Assembly: GCA_028706835.1 (NCBI GenBank)
Contig: JAQTVL010000043.1
Span: forward strand, 1 to 13,694
DNA from: Phycisphaerae bacterium
GTDB lineage: Bacteria; Planctomycetota; Phycisphaerae; JAJVII01
Direction: 5' to 3'
DNA: 13,694 bases
Made by a program: the position numbers and the translations under genes. How positions within the stretch are numbered: the stretch's first letter is position 1; the number at the start of each line of letters is the position of its first letter. The notes beneath the pieces are model-generated. The model was not told the origin of the DNA, did not search any database, and saw only the letters and a program-made list of their open reading frames with translations. Below are positions 5,863-13,039 of the stretch, piece by piece.

Positions 5863-7890
5863 ATGCGGACCCGCACTGTTCTCTGGGCCACGCTGTGCCT
5901 GGCGATCGCGCTATCGTTGGCCGCACCGGCGCTCGCCGCCGATGACCCCGCCAAGCTCGCCCCGGACGACACGATGCTCTACGTCGTCGTGCCGAACTTC
6001 CAGGCGCTGTTCGACAAGTTCAAGGAAACGACCGTCTATGGCCTGTACCGCGAACCGGCGATGCAGCCGTGCGTCGCCCCCGCGGAAAAGAAGATCAACG
6101 AGGTCATCGACAAGGGGTTGTCGGAAGTGTGGAGCCAGATCGGCCTGGAGAAGCCACCCAAGGAACTGCCCTGGCCGCAGGGCCGGGTGACGATGATCCT
6201 CCGGCTGGCCTCCGTGAAGCGGCAGTTCGAGATGACCGAGCCGGCAGCCGATGGCGGGCCTGCTCAAAAGAAAGTCCACGAGTACACCGACACCGAGCCG
6301 CAGGTGGTGGTGCTGGCCGAGATGGGCAAGAACGCCACCGCGCTGAAGGACATCATCAAGAAGGGCGTCGACAAGTCGGTCGAGGACGGCGAGATCCGCA
6401 AGGTCCGCGAGACCGTCCGCGGCATCGACGTGGATGTGCTCACCCCGAAGCGCGACAAGAAGGAGGTCGCGCCGGGCAGCGAGCCGATGCCCTGCATCGC
6501 CTGGAAGGACGAACTGCTCATCGCCGGCAGCGACCTGGCGCTGCTCAAGGACGTGATCACGCGGATGTCCGGCGGCGGCGAGCAGGCCAGCCTGGCCGAC
6601 GACGCCGGCCTCAAGGCCGTCCGCGCCGCCCTGCCCGACCCGGGCCAGGTGATGGTCTACTTCAGCGCCAAGGCCGCCATGGACTTCGCCAAGAAGAGCG
6701 CCCCAGCCAACGAAAAAGAAGTGCTGATGAAGACGTTCAGCGTGCTGGGCCTGGAGAACGTCCAGGGCGTCGGCCTGACCTTCGAGATGGCCGCCAACAA
6801 GCAGATCGACTTCCGCGCCCGGCTCCAGGTGGCCATCCGCGGCGAGAAGACCGGCATCCCGGCGCTGATCACGCCGGCCAGTTCCGCGGTCAAGCCCGGC
6901 CCGCTCTGCACGCGCGGGCTGAGCGGATTCCTCGTCGCCAACTACGACCTGGCCAAGGTATTCGACGGCATCATCAAGATGATTGACGCCTTCGGCGCCG
7001 TCGACAGCGAGAAGGAACTCCAGAAGGCGATGGAGGCCACCCGAGGCCAGGGCGACGACGGCAAGCCACCCGTGAACCTGAAGAAGGAAGTTATCGGCCA
7101 ACTGGCCCCGCCGCTGACGCTCGTCTTCAAGCACGATCGCCCGTTCACCGCGACGAGCGGCGCGACCATGCTGCTGGGCCTGGGCGTTCGCGACGCCAAG
7201 ACGCTGGACGCGGCGATCGGCAGAATCCACGACGTGTTCCTGATGATGGGCAACAAGGAACTTCGCCGCGAACTGCTGAACACCAAGATTTATCTCATCC
7301 CGAACATTCTGGAAATAATGATGGGCGGTGGCGGCGCCGAAGCGAAGCCGGACGGGCTGGGCCTGGCGGTCGTGGGCGATCAGCTCGTGTTCGGGTCGGT
7401 CAAGTGGATCGAGCAGTGCATCCGCGAGCAGGGCAAGGAAAAGGGCGAAGGCATCGAGGCGGACCCGATGTATCAGCACGCCTCGAAGTTCCTGCCCGCG
7501 CAGGCTGGGCTGTATCTCTACAGCAACAGCCAGGTTTCCAGCGAGGCGCTGTGGGTGCAGTTAAAGGAGGCCGCCAAGCAGGCCGCCAAGGGCGGCAAGG
7601 ACTCCGGCCGCAAACCCGCGATGAAGGACCCGGCGGACTTTGGGACCGGGGCTCGGCCTGGCAACCCAGCAAAGCTCCAGGCCGGCATGCAGCCCGATAC
7701 GCCGGACGCCCAGGTGCCGTCGATCTTCCTGCCGCTGGTGGAGGAGGTGAAGGACTACATCGACTTCACCACGCTGCCGGATTTCAGCGCAGTCAAGAAA
7801 TACTTCGGCGCGGTAATATGGCATCTGTCCGGCAACGACCAGGGCCTTTACCTGGAGATGCTGTCCGTCCGTCCCCCGGGCGGGGAATGA
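5863..7890 (+). CDS. Secreted protein of unknown function, DUF3352-like
   Basis: 675 residues with a typical signal peptide (1-25/26, APALA before ADDPAK). The N-terminal stretch LAPDDTMLYVVVPNFQALFDKF resembles the start of DUF3352-type proteins, where a folding unit of this kind is repeated; here similar segments recur around AWKDELLIAGSDLALLKDVI and LGLAVVGDQLVFGSVKWIEQ. No catalytic motif is seen. A Lys/Ala-rich, low-complexity region (near residues 568-590) precedes the final hydrophobic segment. The ATG at 5863 has AAAGGAT just upstream. It lies 96 nt after the protease gene and 59 nt before a lipoprotein gene, so the set may act together in the envelope. The family call is from memory of the motif style and is moderate only; export is well supported. 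Confidence 0.75.
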   Translation: MRTRTVLWATLCLAIALSLAAPALAADDPAKLAPDDTMLYVVVPNFQALFDKFKETTVYGLYREPAMQPCVAPAEKKINEVIDKGLSEVWSQIGLEKPPKELPWPQGRVTMILRLASVKRQFEMTEPAADGGPAQKKVHEYTDTEPQVVVLAEMGKNATALKDIIKKGVDKSVEDGEIRKVRETVRGIDVDVLTPKRDKKEVAPGSEPMPCIAWKDELLIAGSDLALLKDVITRMSGGGEQASLADDAGLKAVRAALPDPGQVMVYFSAKAAMDFAKKSAPANEKEVLMKTFSVLGLENVQGVGLTFEMAANKQIDFRARLQVAIRGEKTGIPALITPASSAVKPGPLCTRGLSGFLVANYDLAKVFDGIIKMIDAFGAVDSEKELQKAMEATRGQGDDGKPPVNLKKEVIGQLAPPLTLVFKHDRPFTATSGATMLLGLGVRDAKTLDAAIGRIHDVFLMMGNKELRRELLNTKIYLIPNILEIMMGGGGAEAKPDGLGLAVVGDQLVFGSVKWIEQCIREQGKEKGEGIEADPMYQHASKFLPAQAGLYLYSNSQVSSEALWVQLKEAAKQAAKGGKDSGRKPAMKDPADFGTGARPGNPAKLQAGMQPDTPDAQVPSIFLPLVEEVKDYIDFTTLPDFSAVKKYFGAVIWHLSGNDQGLYLEMLSVRPPGGE

Positions 7891-7949
7891 CGGCCTGTGC
7901 GGCAGGCAAGCGATGCCCTCGACGCCCTCAGAAACGGGAGTCCATAAGC

Positions 7950-8213
7950 ATGTTCAGTCGAACACCGATCGCACGGGTGATTCTCGCGGTCATTGGCGGC
8001 GCGGTTCTGGCGGGCTGCGCCCCGAGCAAGCCGCCGAAGGCGGACCTCCAGTCGCTCATGGCGGCTGAACAGCTCAAGCGGTATCAAAAGGAGTGCGTCC
8101 CTGACGACTGGCCGTGGGCCAAGAGCCACCTTCCGAGATGGACGGTCCAGAACGACAACGGCCTCTACGTCAAAGTCGTGACGCAGGACGAGATCACCCG
8201 CGCCAATCACTGA
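7950..8213 (+). CDS. Small lipoprotein of unknown function
   Basis: 87 residues. A basic N-terminus and hydrophobic core lead to a lipobox, LAGC, with the acylated cysteine at residue 23, so it should be processed by signal peptidase II and anchored in a membrane. The mature part is short and has no known motif; it contains two Trp-rich spots (DDWPWAKSHLPRW). Starting at 7950 follows GGGAG at 7936-7940, a slightly long spacing. Length, lipobox and position between two other plus-strand genes support a real gene despite its size. Asp follows Ala-Pro only later, so no sorting signal can be inferred. Confidence 0.75.
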   Translation: MFSRTPIARVILAVIGGAVLAGCAPSKPPKADLQSLMAAEQLKRYQKECVPDDWPWAKSHLPRWTVQNDNGLYVKVVTQDEITRANH

Positions 8214-8295
8214 GCGCCACCGATCAGTCGCGCCAACGCAACCACACAAAGACAGGTAATACCACTCTCCCTGGATCCAACCGGAGACCACACCG

Positions 8296-8814
8296 ATGAC
8301 GCGCCCGACTCCTCAACAGTGTCCGACCGAGATCGCGGCCGTGGTCAAGGCACAGTACCGGGCGGCATTGTCGATGATGCAGCAGGCGATCCAGCAATGT
8401 CCGGATTCGTTGTGGTTGTCCGGGGCTGGGCATGATGCGCCGTACTGGCGGATTGCATTCCACGGCCTGTTTTACACCCATTTCTATCTTCAGAAGGACC
8501 GGAACAGCTTGGACCGCTGGTCCAAGCATCGCGGGCAATTGCAGGACCTCTCCGGGCCGCCGGCGGCTCCCGATGACGTCTACACCCGGGCGGAGGCTAT
8601 GGAGTATCTGGAGTTCTGCCACGCGATAATTGACAAATGCGTCGACACGATGGATCTCAGCGCCGGCGACTGTGGTTTCCCCTGGTACAACCTGGGTAAG
8701 CTCGAACACCAGATCAACAACATTCGGCACATTCAGCATCACGCCGGACAATTGGGCGACCGGCTGCGCTCGGCCACGGGCAAGGGTTTGGATTGGACGA
8801 TGGGACCCGCGTAG
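8296..8814 (+). CDS. DinB-like four-helix-bundle protein
   Basis: 172 residues, cytosolic, with no signal peptide. The pattern of helices and histidines fits the DinB / YfiT-like putative metalloenzyme superfamily: H56 and H62 in FHGLFYTHFYL, and H145/H148/H149 in RHIQHHAGQL, where DinB proteins carry the last metal ligands next to a GQL motif. Members include thiol transferases acting with bacillithiol or mycothiol, and many uncharacterised proteins; the substrate cannot be assigned. A GGAG is found about 9 nt before the ATG at 8296. It follows the lipoprotein gene by 82 nt and is probably the last gene of that set, since a new promoter lies downstream. Confidence 0.75.
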   Translation: MTRPTPQQCPTEIAAVVKAQYRAALSMMQQAIQQCPDSLWLSGAGHDAPYWRIAFHGLFYTHFYLQKDRNSLDRWSKHRGQLQDLSGPPAAPDDVYTRAEAMEYLEFCHAIIDKCVDTMDLSAGDCGFPWYNLGKLEHQINNIRHIQHHAGQLGDRLRSATGKGLDWTMGPA

Positions 8815-8949
8815 CCTGGTTCGGAACGGTCGGCCAGACTGGACGCGGAGACCGACGCCCCCGACGCCCCATAACCACCCGGATCCCGACCACCCGCAAC
8901 ATTGCCCCGCAACCGGCCTTCCTGCCGAAGCAAGAGGTCGGGTTTTCCA

Positions 8950-8978
8950 TTGACCGCCCCCCAGACTGCCCGTATAGA
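8950..8978 (+). promoter_or_regulatory. Promoter of the aminotransferase-kinase operon
   Basis: TTGACC (8950-8955, five of six) is followed after exactly 17 nt by TATAGA (8973-8978). Transcription would start near 8985, about 30 nt before the aminotransferase ATG. The upstream part of the spacer (8815-8949) contains no convincing gene. Confidence 0.55.
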
Positions 8979-8987
8979 ACATATTCG
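8971..8987. promoter_or_regulatory. Candidate operator dyad over the -10 box
   Basis: CGTATA (8971-8976) and TATTCG (8982-8987) form an imperfect inverted repeat (five of six positions) around GAACA. The dyad covers the proposed -10 element and start site, a typical place for repression. The DeoR-family protein encoded two genes downstream would be the natural binder. The dyad is short and could be chance. Confidence 0.25.
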
Positions 8988-9015
8988 TGCACTAACAAAC
9001 ATACGCGAGGCTGAT

Positions 9016-10572
9016 ATGGTCAACGAGGCAACGTTCGAACCGGTGATAGTTCCTCTGACACAACTCGTTGGCAAACAGTATGTTGCCGCCGCCGTTGGGG
9101 CCGCTGCCGCCCTTCGGGGTGGCCAAGCCAAGGCTCTGCGACGGCTGGCGGACTCGCCAGTTGACTTCTTTCCGCAAGCCATGCAGCGACGCCTCGCCCG
9201 CCTGCTGCCGCAGGTCGGTTCGGCCATCGCCAAACCGGCTGGGCAATCCCCGGCGGGCGCGTCGACCGCGACGTTCAACGCCGCCACCAGAACCGCCGCC
9301 GCCCCACTGTCCGGCTTCGGATACTACCGCGTCGGCGAGGACGGCCGGCTGTTCTTCCTGTCCAAGAGCGAGCACTACCACGCCCCGCTCGGCCACTTCT
9401 TCCCCGGCTATCGGCTGGTCGAGATCGCCCGCCAGCTCGGCGTGCCGAACGCGACACACAACAACACCCGCGGCTGGATCACGCGGCAGCTCGAAGAGGA
9501 ACTCGTCCTCGCCGCCAACGGCCTCCCGCTCGGCGACTCCACCGGCCTGTCGCGTGTGCTCGCGTCGCGCCGGCCCGGCGTGCTCAATCGCGTGCTCAAC
9601 CTGGAGACGGGCAGCCTGGCGGCGGAGGCCGGCTTCAAGCTGATGCTCGCCCGGTTCTTCCGGTCGGAGGCCGACTCGCCGACGCCGCGGCATCGCGGGC
9701 GGACGCCGGTGTTCATCGTGCTGGCGGACGACGACGGCGGCCCGACCGCGAACTACCACGGCACAACCCTCTTCACGCAGATGCTCCGCGGCATGTGGCC
9801 GGAGCTCGGCGCCGCCGCGCAGTCCAAGCCGCTGTTCAAGTTCGTGGCCGTCCGGCCGAACGATATGGCGGCGCTGGACGCGGCCTTCGCGCAGCATTCC
9901 CGGGGCCGGTTCCGCGTGGCCGGCTTCGCGTGCGAACTGGTGATGATGAACTACGGCGCCCGGACGCTGACGCGCCAGTTCGCCCGCCGGGCCCAGCAGC
10001 TCTGCCGCCGCCACGACGCCCCCCTGATGATCGACGAGATCCAGACCTGCCTGTGGAGCCCGCAGTTGTTCATGTTCCGCGAGTATGGCCTCTCGCCCGA
10101 CATCGTCGCGCTGGGCAAGGGATTCCCCGGTGGCGAATACCCCGCCTCGCGCGTGCTGTTTAGCGCCGACCTCGACGCCCTGCCACAGTTCGGGGCGCTG
10201 GTGACCAACGGCCAGGAGGAACTCGCGTCGCTGGCCTACCTGGTGACGATGCGATGGGCGCAGGCCAACGCAAAGGCCACCGCCCTGTTCGGCGAGTATT
10301 ACGAGGCCCGCCTGCGCCGCCTCGCGGAGCGATTTCCCCACGTGCTCGACCGCGTTGACGGCCGGCGACATATGTGCTCGCTCTGCTTCGGCGACCTGGG
10401 CGTCGCGCGGAAGTTCACGCGAGCGCTCGTCGCCCGCGGCATCGACATTTCCGTGCAGACCTACAAGGCCGACTGCCCGCCGGCGGCGTTGACCAAACTG
10501 CCCCTGATCGCCGGGCCGGACGCCGTGGACATGGTCATCGCCCGCATCGAGGAGGCGCTCCAGGCGCTGTGA
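9016..10572 (+). CDS. Class III PLP-dependent aminotransferase
   Basis: 518 residues, longer than the usual 400-460. About 95 residues of N-terminal extension with an Ala-rich stretch precede the fold. Recognisable elements in order: LNLETGSLAAEAGFKLML (194-211, matching the SGSEAVEAA-type phosphate-binding segment), ANYHGTTLFTQ (245-255, matching YHGRT), MIDEIQTCL (338-346, DE at 340-341 holding the PLP ring nitrogen), and ALGKGFPGGEYPASR (365-379) with K368 as the Schiff-base lysine. The family moves an amino group from omega- or amino-sugar-type donors to an oxo acid, or isomerises like glutamate-1-semialdehyde mutase; the substrate here is unknown. The ATG at 9016 follows GAGG (9007-9010). 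The gene begins a tight operon with a DeoR regulator and a sugar kinase, which suggests an amino-containing polyol or sugar. Confidence 0.88.
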   Translation: MVNEATFEPVIVPLTQLVGKQYVAAAVGAAAALRGGQAKALRRLADSPVDFFPQAMQRRLARLLPQVGSAIAKPAGQSPAGASTATFNAATRTAAAPLSGFGYYRVGEDGRLFFLSKSEHYHAPLGHFFPGYRLVEIARQLGVPNATHNNTRGWITRQLEEELVLAANGLPLGDSTGLSRVLASRRPGVLNRVLNLETGSLAAEAGFKLMLARFFRSEADSPTPRHRGRTPVFIVLADDDGGPTANYHGTTLFTQMLRGMWPELGAAAQSKPLFKFVAVRPNDMAALDAAFAQHSRGRFRVAGFACELVMMNYGARTLTRQFARRAQQLCRRHDAPLMIDEIQTCLWSPQLFMFREYGLSPDIVALGKGFPGGEYPASRVLFSADLDALPQFGALVTNGQEELASLAYLVTMRWAQANAKATALFGEYYEARLRRLAERFPHVLDRVDGRRHMCSLCFGDLGVARKFTRALVARGIDISVQTYKADCPPAALTKLPLIAGPDAVDMVIARIEEALQAL

Positions 10573-10573
10573 T

Positions 10574-11353
10574 ATGATCCGCCGACGCCGACACGAAATC
10601 ATCCTGGCGCGACTGGCCGAGCGCAACGCGGTCGAGGCCGAGCAGCTCGCCCGCGAGTTCGACGTCGACGTCGTGACAATCCGCCGGGACCTCGCCTCGC
10701 TGGCCGGCCGGGGCCTGCTCGTCCGCACGCACGGCGGGGCGTTGCCCGCGCCGCGAGGCCGGGTGGAGTTCACGTTCCAGCAGCACCACCAGGCGCACGA
10801 GGCCGAAAAGGCTGCCATTGCACGCCAGGCCGCCGCGCTCGTCCAGCCGGGCATGTCGATCAGCCTGGACACCGGCTCGACGACGCTGGCCGTCGCCCGC
10901 CGCCTGGCGCACGTCTCCCGGCTGCGCGTGCTCACCAGTTCGCTGGCGATTGCAGCCGAGCTCTGCCGGTGCGACAATCTCGAACTGGTCCTGCTCGGCG
11001 GGACGGTTCGCAAGGACAGCCCGGATATGTTCGGCGTGCTGACCGAGGAGAACCTGCGTCGGTTCCGCGTGAACGTCGCGTTCATCGGTGTCGACGCCGC
11101 GAGTCCGGACGGGCTGTTCACGACCGACGCGAACGTCGCCCGCGTGTCGGCCGCGATGATCGACGGCGCACAGCGGTCGGTCGTGGTGGCTGACAGCAGC
11201 AAGTTCGCCGCCACCGCGTTCGTGCGGTTCGCCGGGTGGGACCGGATCAGTGATATCATCACGGACGATGCCGCGTCGCCGGATGTTCGCGACTGGCTGG
11301 CGCGAACCGGCGCGAGAACTTCCTTTGCCGTCGTGGAGAAACCCGCGATATGA
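10574..11353 (+). CDS. DeoR-family transcriptional regulator
   Basis: 259 residues, the normal DeoR length. The N-terminal winged helix-turn-helix is clear: REFDVDVVTIRRDL (27-40) then GLLVRTHGGA (47-56). The C-terminal sugar-phosphate sensor domain, of the phosphosugar-isomerase-like fold, shows DTGSTT (99-104), LGGTVR (141-146), IGVDAAS (171-177) and DSSKF (207-211, with the conserved K210). Family members repress catabolic operons and are released by a phosphorylated intermediate, often the product of the neighbouring kinase. The start is 1 nt after the aminotransferase stop, and the stop overlaps the kinase ATG (ATGA), so translation is coupled at both ends. It most likely controls its own operon. 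Confidence 0.93.
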   Translation: MIRRRRHEIILARLAERNAVEAEQLAREFDVDVVTIRRDLASLAGRGLLVRTHGGALPAPRGRVEFTFQQHHQAHEAEKAAIARQAAALVQPGMSISLDTGSTTLAVARRLAHVSRLRVLTSSLAIAAELCRCDNLELVLLGGTVRKDSPDMFGVLTEENLRRFRVNVAFIGVDAASPDGLFTTDANVARVSAAMIDGAQRSVVVADSSKFAATAFVRFAGWDRISDIITDDAASPDVRDWLARTGARTSFAVVEKPAI

Positions 11354-13020
11354 CCGCTGACCTGCTTCTCGGCATCGACCTGGGCACGACCGCGCTGAAG
11401 GCTGCGGCCTTCGACGCGCGAACCGGCGACGCCATCGCGGCGGCGTCGCTTCGCCTGCCCGTTCGCTCCGCAAGCGACGGCACGCGAGAGCAGGACCTCG
11501 GTGATATCATGGCCGCCCTGCGCAAGGTTACGGCATCGCTCCGCAAGCAGGCCGGCCGGCGCTGGGCTCGCGTCCGCGGCGTCGGGCTGTCGTCGCAGGC
11601 GGGCAGCGCGATCATCGCCGACCGCCACACCGGCCGAGCGCTCACGCCCATGCAACTCTGGAGCGACGCCAGGCCAATACCCTTGCTCAGCGCGATCGCG
11701 GCGAAGAAGCCGGCCGGTTACTGGCAAAAGCTATCGTACCTCGACAACCCCGGCTCCGGGCTCGCCCGCATGGTCTGGCTGCGCGAGCGACGGCCCCGGC
11801 TGTTCAACGACGCCAACATCTACGTCGGGGCCGGCGAGTTTGCGTACTTCCAACTCACGGGCGTCTGGCGGCAGGACGCGGGCAACGCGCTCCAACTTGG
11901 CTGCTACGACGCGCGGCGGCATCGGCTGGACGCAACGCCGCTGTCGCTGATTGACGTCGGCGAGGATTTCGTCGCGCCGATGCGCCAAGGCCACGAGCAA
12001 CATCCGCTGGGCGCCGCCGGGGCAGAGCTGCTGAAGTTGCCCCAAGGCATCCCGGTGGCTGGGCCCTACTTCGACCACGAGGCCGGCTTTCTGGCTGCCA
12101 GCGGCGGCGGCCGCAGCCTCCAATGCTCGCTCGGGACCGCCTGGGTGGGAAACTTCGCGCCGCCCGCGAAGTCGTCGCCGCCGCCGGGGCTGAACCTCGT
12201 CGTGCCTTCGCCGTTCGGGCCGGGCAATCTGGGGATCTGTCAGCCGTCAACTGATGGATTGGGTGCCATGCCTGCGACGGTTGTTTTGTCGCAGGCATGT
12301 CTTGCTCGCGCGGGCATGGCTGGCCCGCCGTCCCAAACAGCCGGACGGCGTTCCAGCCATGGCACCCATCAGATGATGCCTGACAGAGCACTAGTGGTGC
12401 GCGTCATGTCCGCGGGGGCCGTAACCTGGGACTGGGCGCTGGCGACGTTCATCGGCGGCCGACGCCCGTTGATACAGGCGGGGCGGGTATTCGAGCGGCA
12501 ACTGCTGCCGCCCGGCGGGCTGATCGCCCTGCCCTGGCTGACACACCCGAACCTGATCGACCCGAAGTTCGCCGGCGGCGGGGCGTTCCTGGGCGTCGGG
12601 CCGCACACGACGCCGGCCGACCTGCTGCGGGCGGTGGCGGCTGGCATGTGCTGCGAGTTCGCGCACACGTTCGACCCCGTGACGCGCGGCGGGTTGGCCA
12701 AGAGCATCGTGCTGACCGGCGGCGCGTCAGCCGGCAGGTATTTCCAGCAGTGGCTGGCAGGGCTGTTCTGGCCGTTGCGGGTCCGGCGCGTCGACGACGA
12801 ATTCGCCGGCTGCCGGGGCACGCTGCACGCGTTCGGCACGCGGGCGACTGCCTGCCGAAGCACGGCGATCGCGGCGCCGGGGGCGAAGATTCGATCACAG
12901 ATCAAAGGTTACTACGAGCACTATGTTCGGAGTTGTCGCGCATTGGCGATGGGGACACGTGAAGCGCACGCCTTTGGCGTTGCGGCTAGACGGGTGCTGG
13001 ACGCCTATACGGATCGCTGA
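11350..13020 (+). CDS. FGGY-family carbohydrate kinase with in-frame repeat insertion
   Basis: 556 residues; xylulokinase-like FGGY enzymes are about 490-510. The ATP-binding start is GIDLGTT (8-14). Further family elements are SSQAGSAI (81-88), GPYFDHEAGFLAA (238-250, D242 a likely catalytic base), SLGTAWVGNF (260-269) and SIVLTGGASAGRYFQQWLA (452-470). Residues about 295-347 look foreign: they are translated from a palindromic element (see 12237-12386) lying between PSPFGPGNL and LVVRVMSAGAVTWDW, which would otherwise join naturally. Without it the length is normal. The frame is intact, so activity is possible but untested. ATP-dependent phosphorylation of a ketose or polyol is the expected reaction. 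The ATG overlaps the stop of the DeoR gene. Confidence 0.88.
   Translation: MTADLLLGIDLGTTALKAAAFDARTGDAIAAASLRLPVRSASDGTREQDLGDIMAALRKVTASLRKQAGRRWARVRGVGLSSQAGSAIIADRHTGRALTPMQLWSDARPIPLLSAIAAKKPAGYWQKLSYLDNPGSGLARMVWLRERRPRLFNDANIYVGAGEFAYFQLTGVWRQDAGNALQLGCYDARRHRLDATPLSLIDVGEDFVAPMRQGHEQHPLGAAGAELLKLPQGIPVAGPYFDHEAGFLAASGGGRSLQCSLGTAWVGNFAPPAKSSPPPGLNLVVPSPFGPGNLGICQPSTDGLGAMPATVVLSQACLARAGMAGPPSQTAGRRSSHGTHQMMPDRALVVRVMSAGAVTWDWALATFIGGRRPLIQAGRVFERQLLPPGGLIALPWLTHPNLIDPKFAGGGAFLGVGPHTTPADLLRAVAAGMCCEFAHTFDPVTRGGLAKSIVLTGGASAGRYFQQWLAGLFWPLRVRRVDDEFAGCRGTLHAFGTRATACRSTAIAAPGAKIRSQIKGYYEHYVRSCRALAMGTREAHAFGVAARRVLDAYTDR
12237..12386. repeat. Palindromic element, copy 2, inside the kinase gene
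   Basis: The core at 12261-12367 has 10-bp perfect ends (GGGTGCCATG and CATGGCACCC). Its first hairpin is CATGCCTGCGAC (12267-12278) with its complement at 12288-12299. Its second is CATGGCTGG (12315-12323) with CCAGCCATG (12353-12361), extended by CGCCGTCC (12326-12333) with GGACGGCG (12343-12350). Outer inverted repeats CTGTCAG (12237-12243) and CTGACAG (12380-12386) bound 150 bp, exactly 50 codons. The 39 bases at 12261-12299 are identical to the reverse complement of 1942-1980; the second hairpin differs from that of copy 1. The exact ends are uncertain, because the match to copy 1 continues to 12395. No stop codon occurs in the kinase frame. Confidence 0.85.
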
Positions 13021-13039
13021 CGCTGTGAAGGAGAACATC

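Noticed and set aside
5911..7479. 522-codon minus-strand frame across the 675-residue secreted protein
   Set aside because: No motifs, no ribosome site, and the opposite strand has a signal peptide and good start.
8885..8946. CCCGACC and GGTCGGG followed by TTTT as an intrinsic terminator after the DinB-like gene
   Set aside because: The stem is only 7 bp with a loop of about 44 nt and only four T, so it is too weak to call.
8992..11727. 911-codon minus-strand frame across the aminotransferase, regulator and kinase genes
   Set aside because: The three sense genes carry clear conserved motifs; the antisense translation is a GC-driven artefact.
12950..12965. A second parS around the CACGTG at 12955-12960
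   Set aside because: Only the central hexamer and part of one arm match; the other arm is GGGG in place of TGTT.
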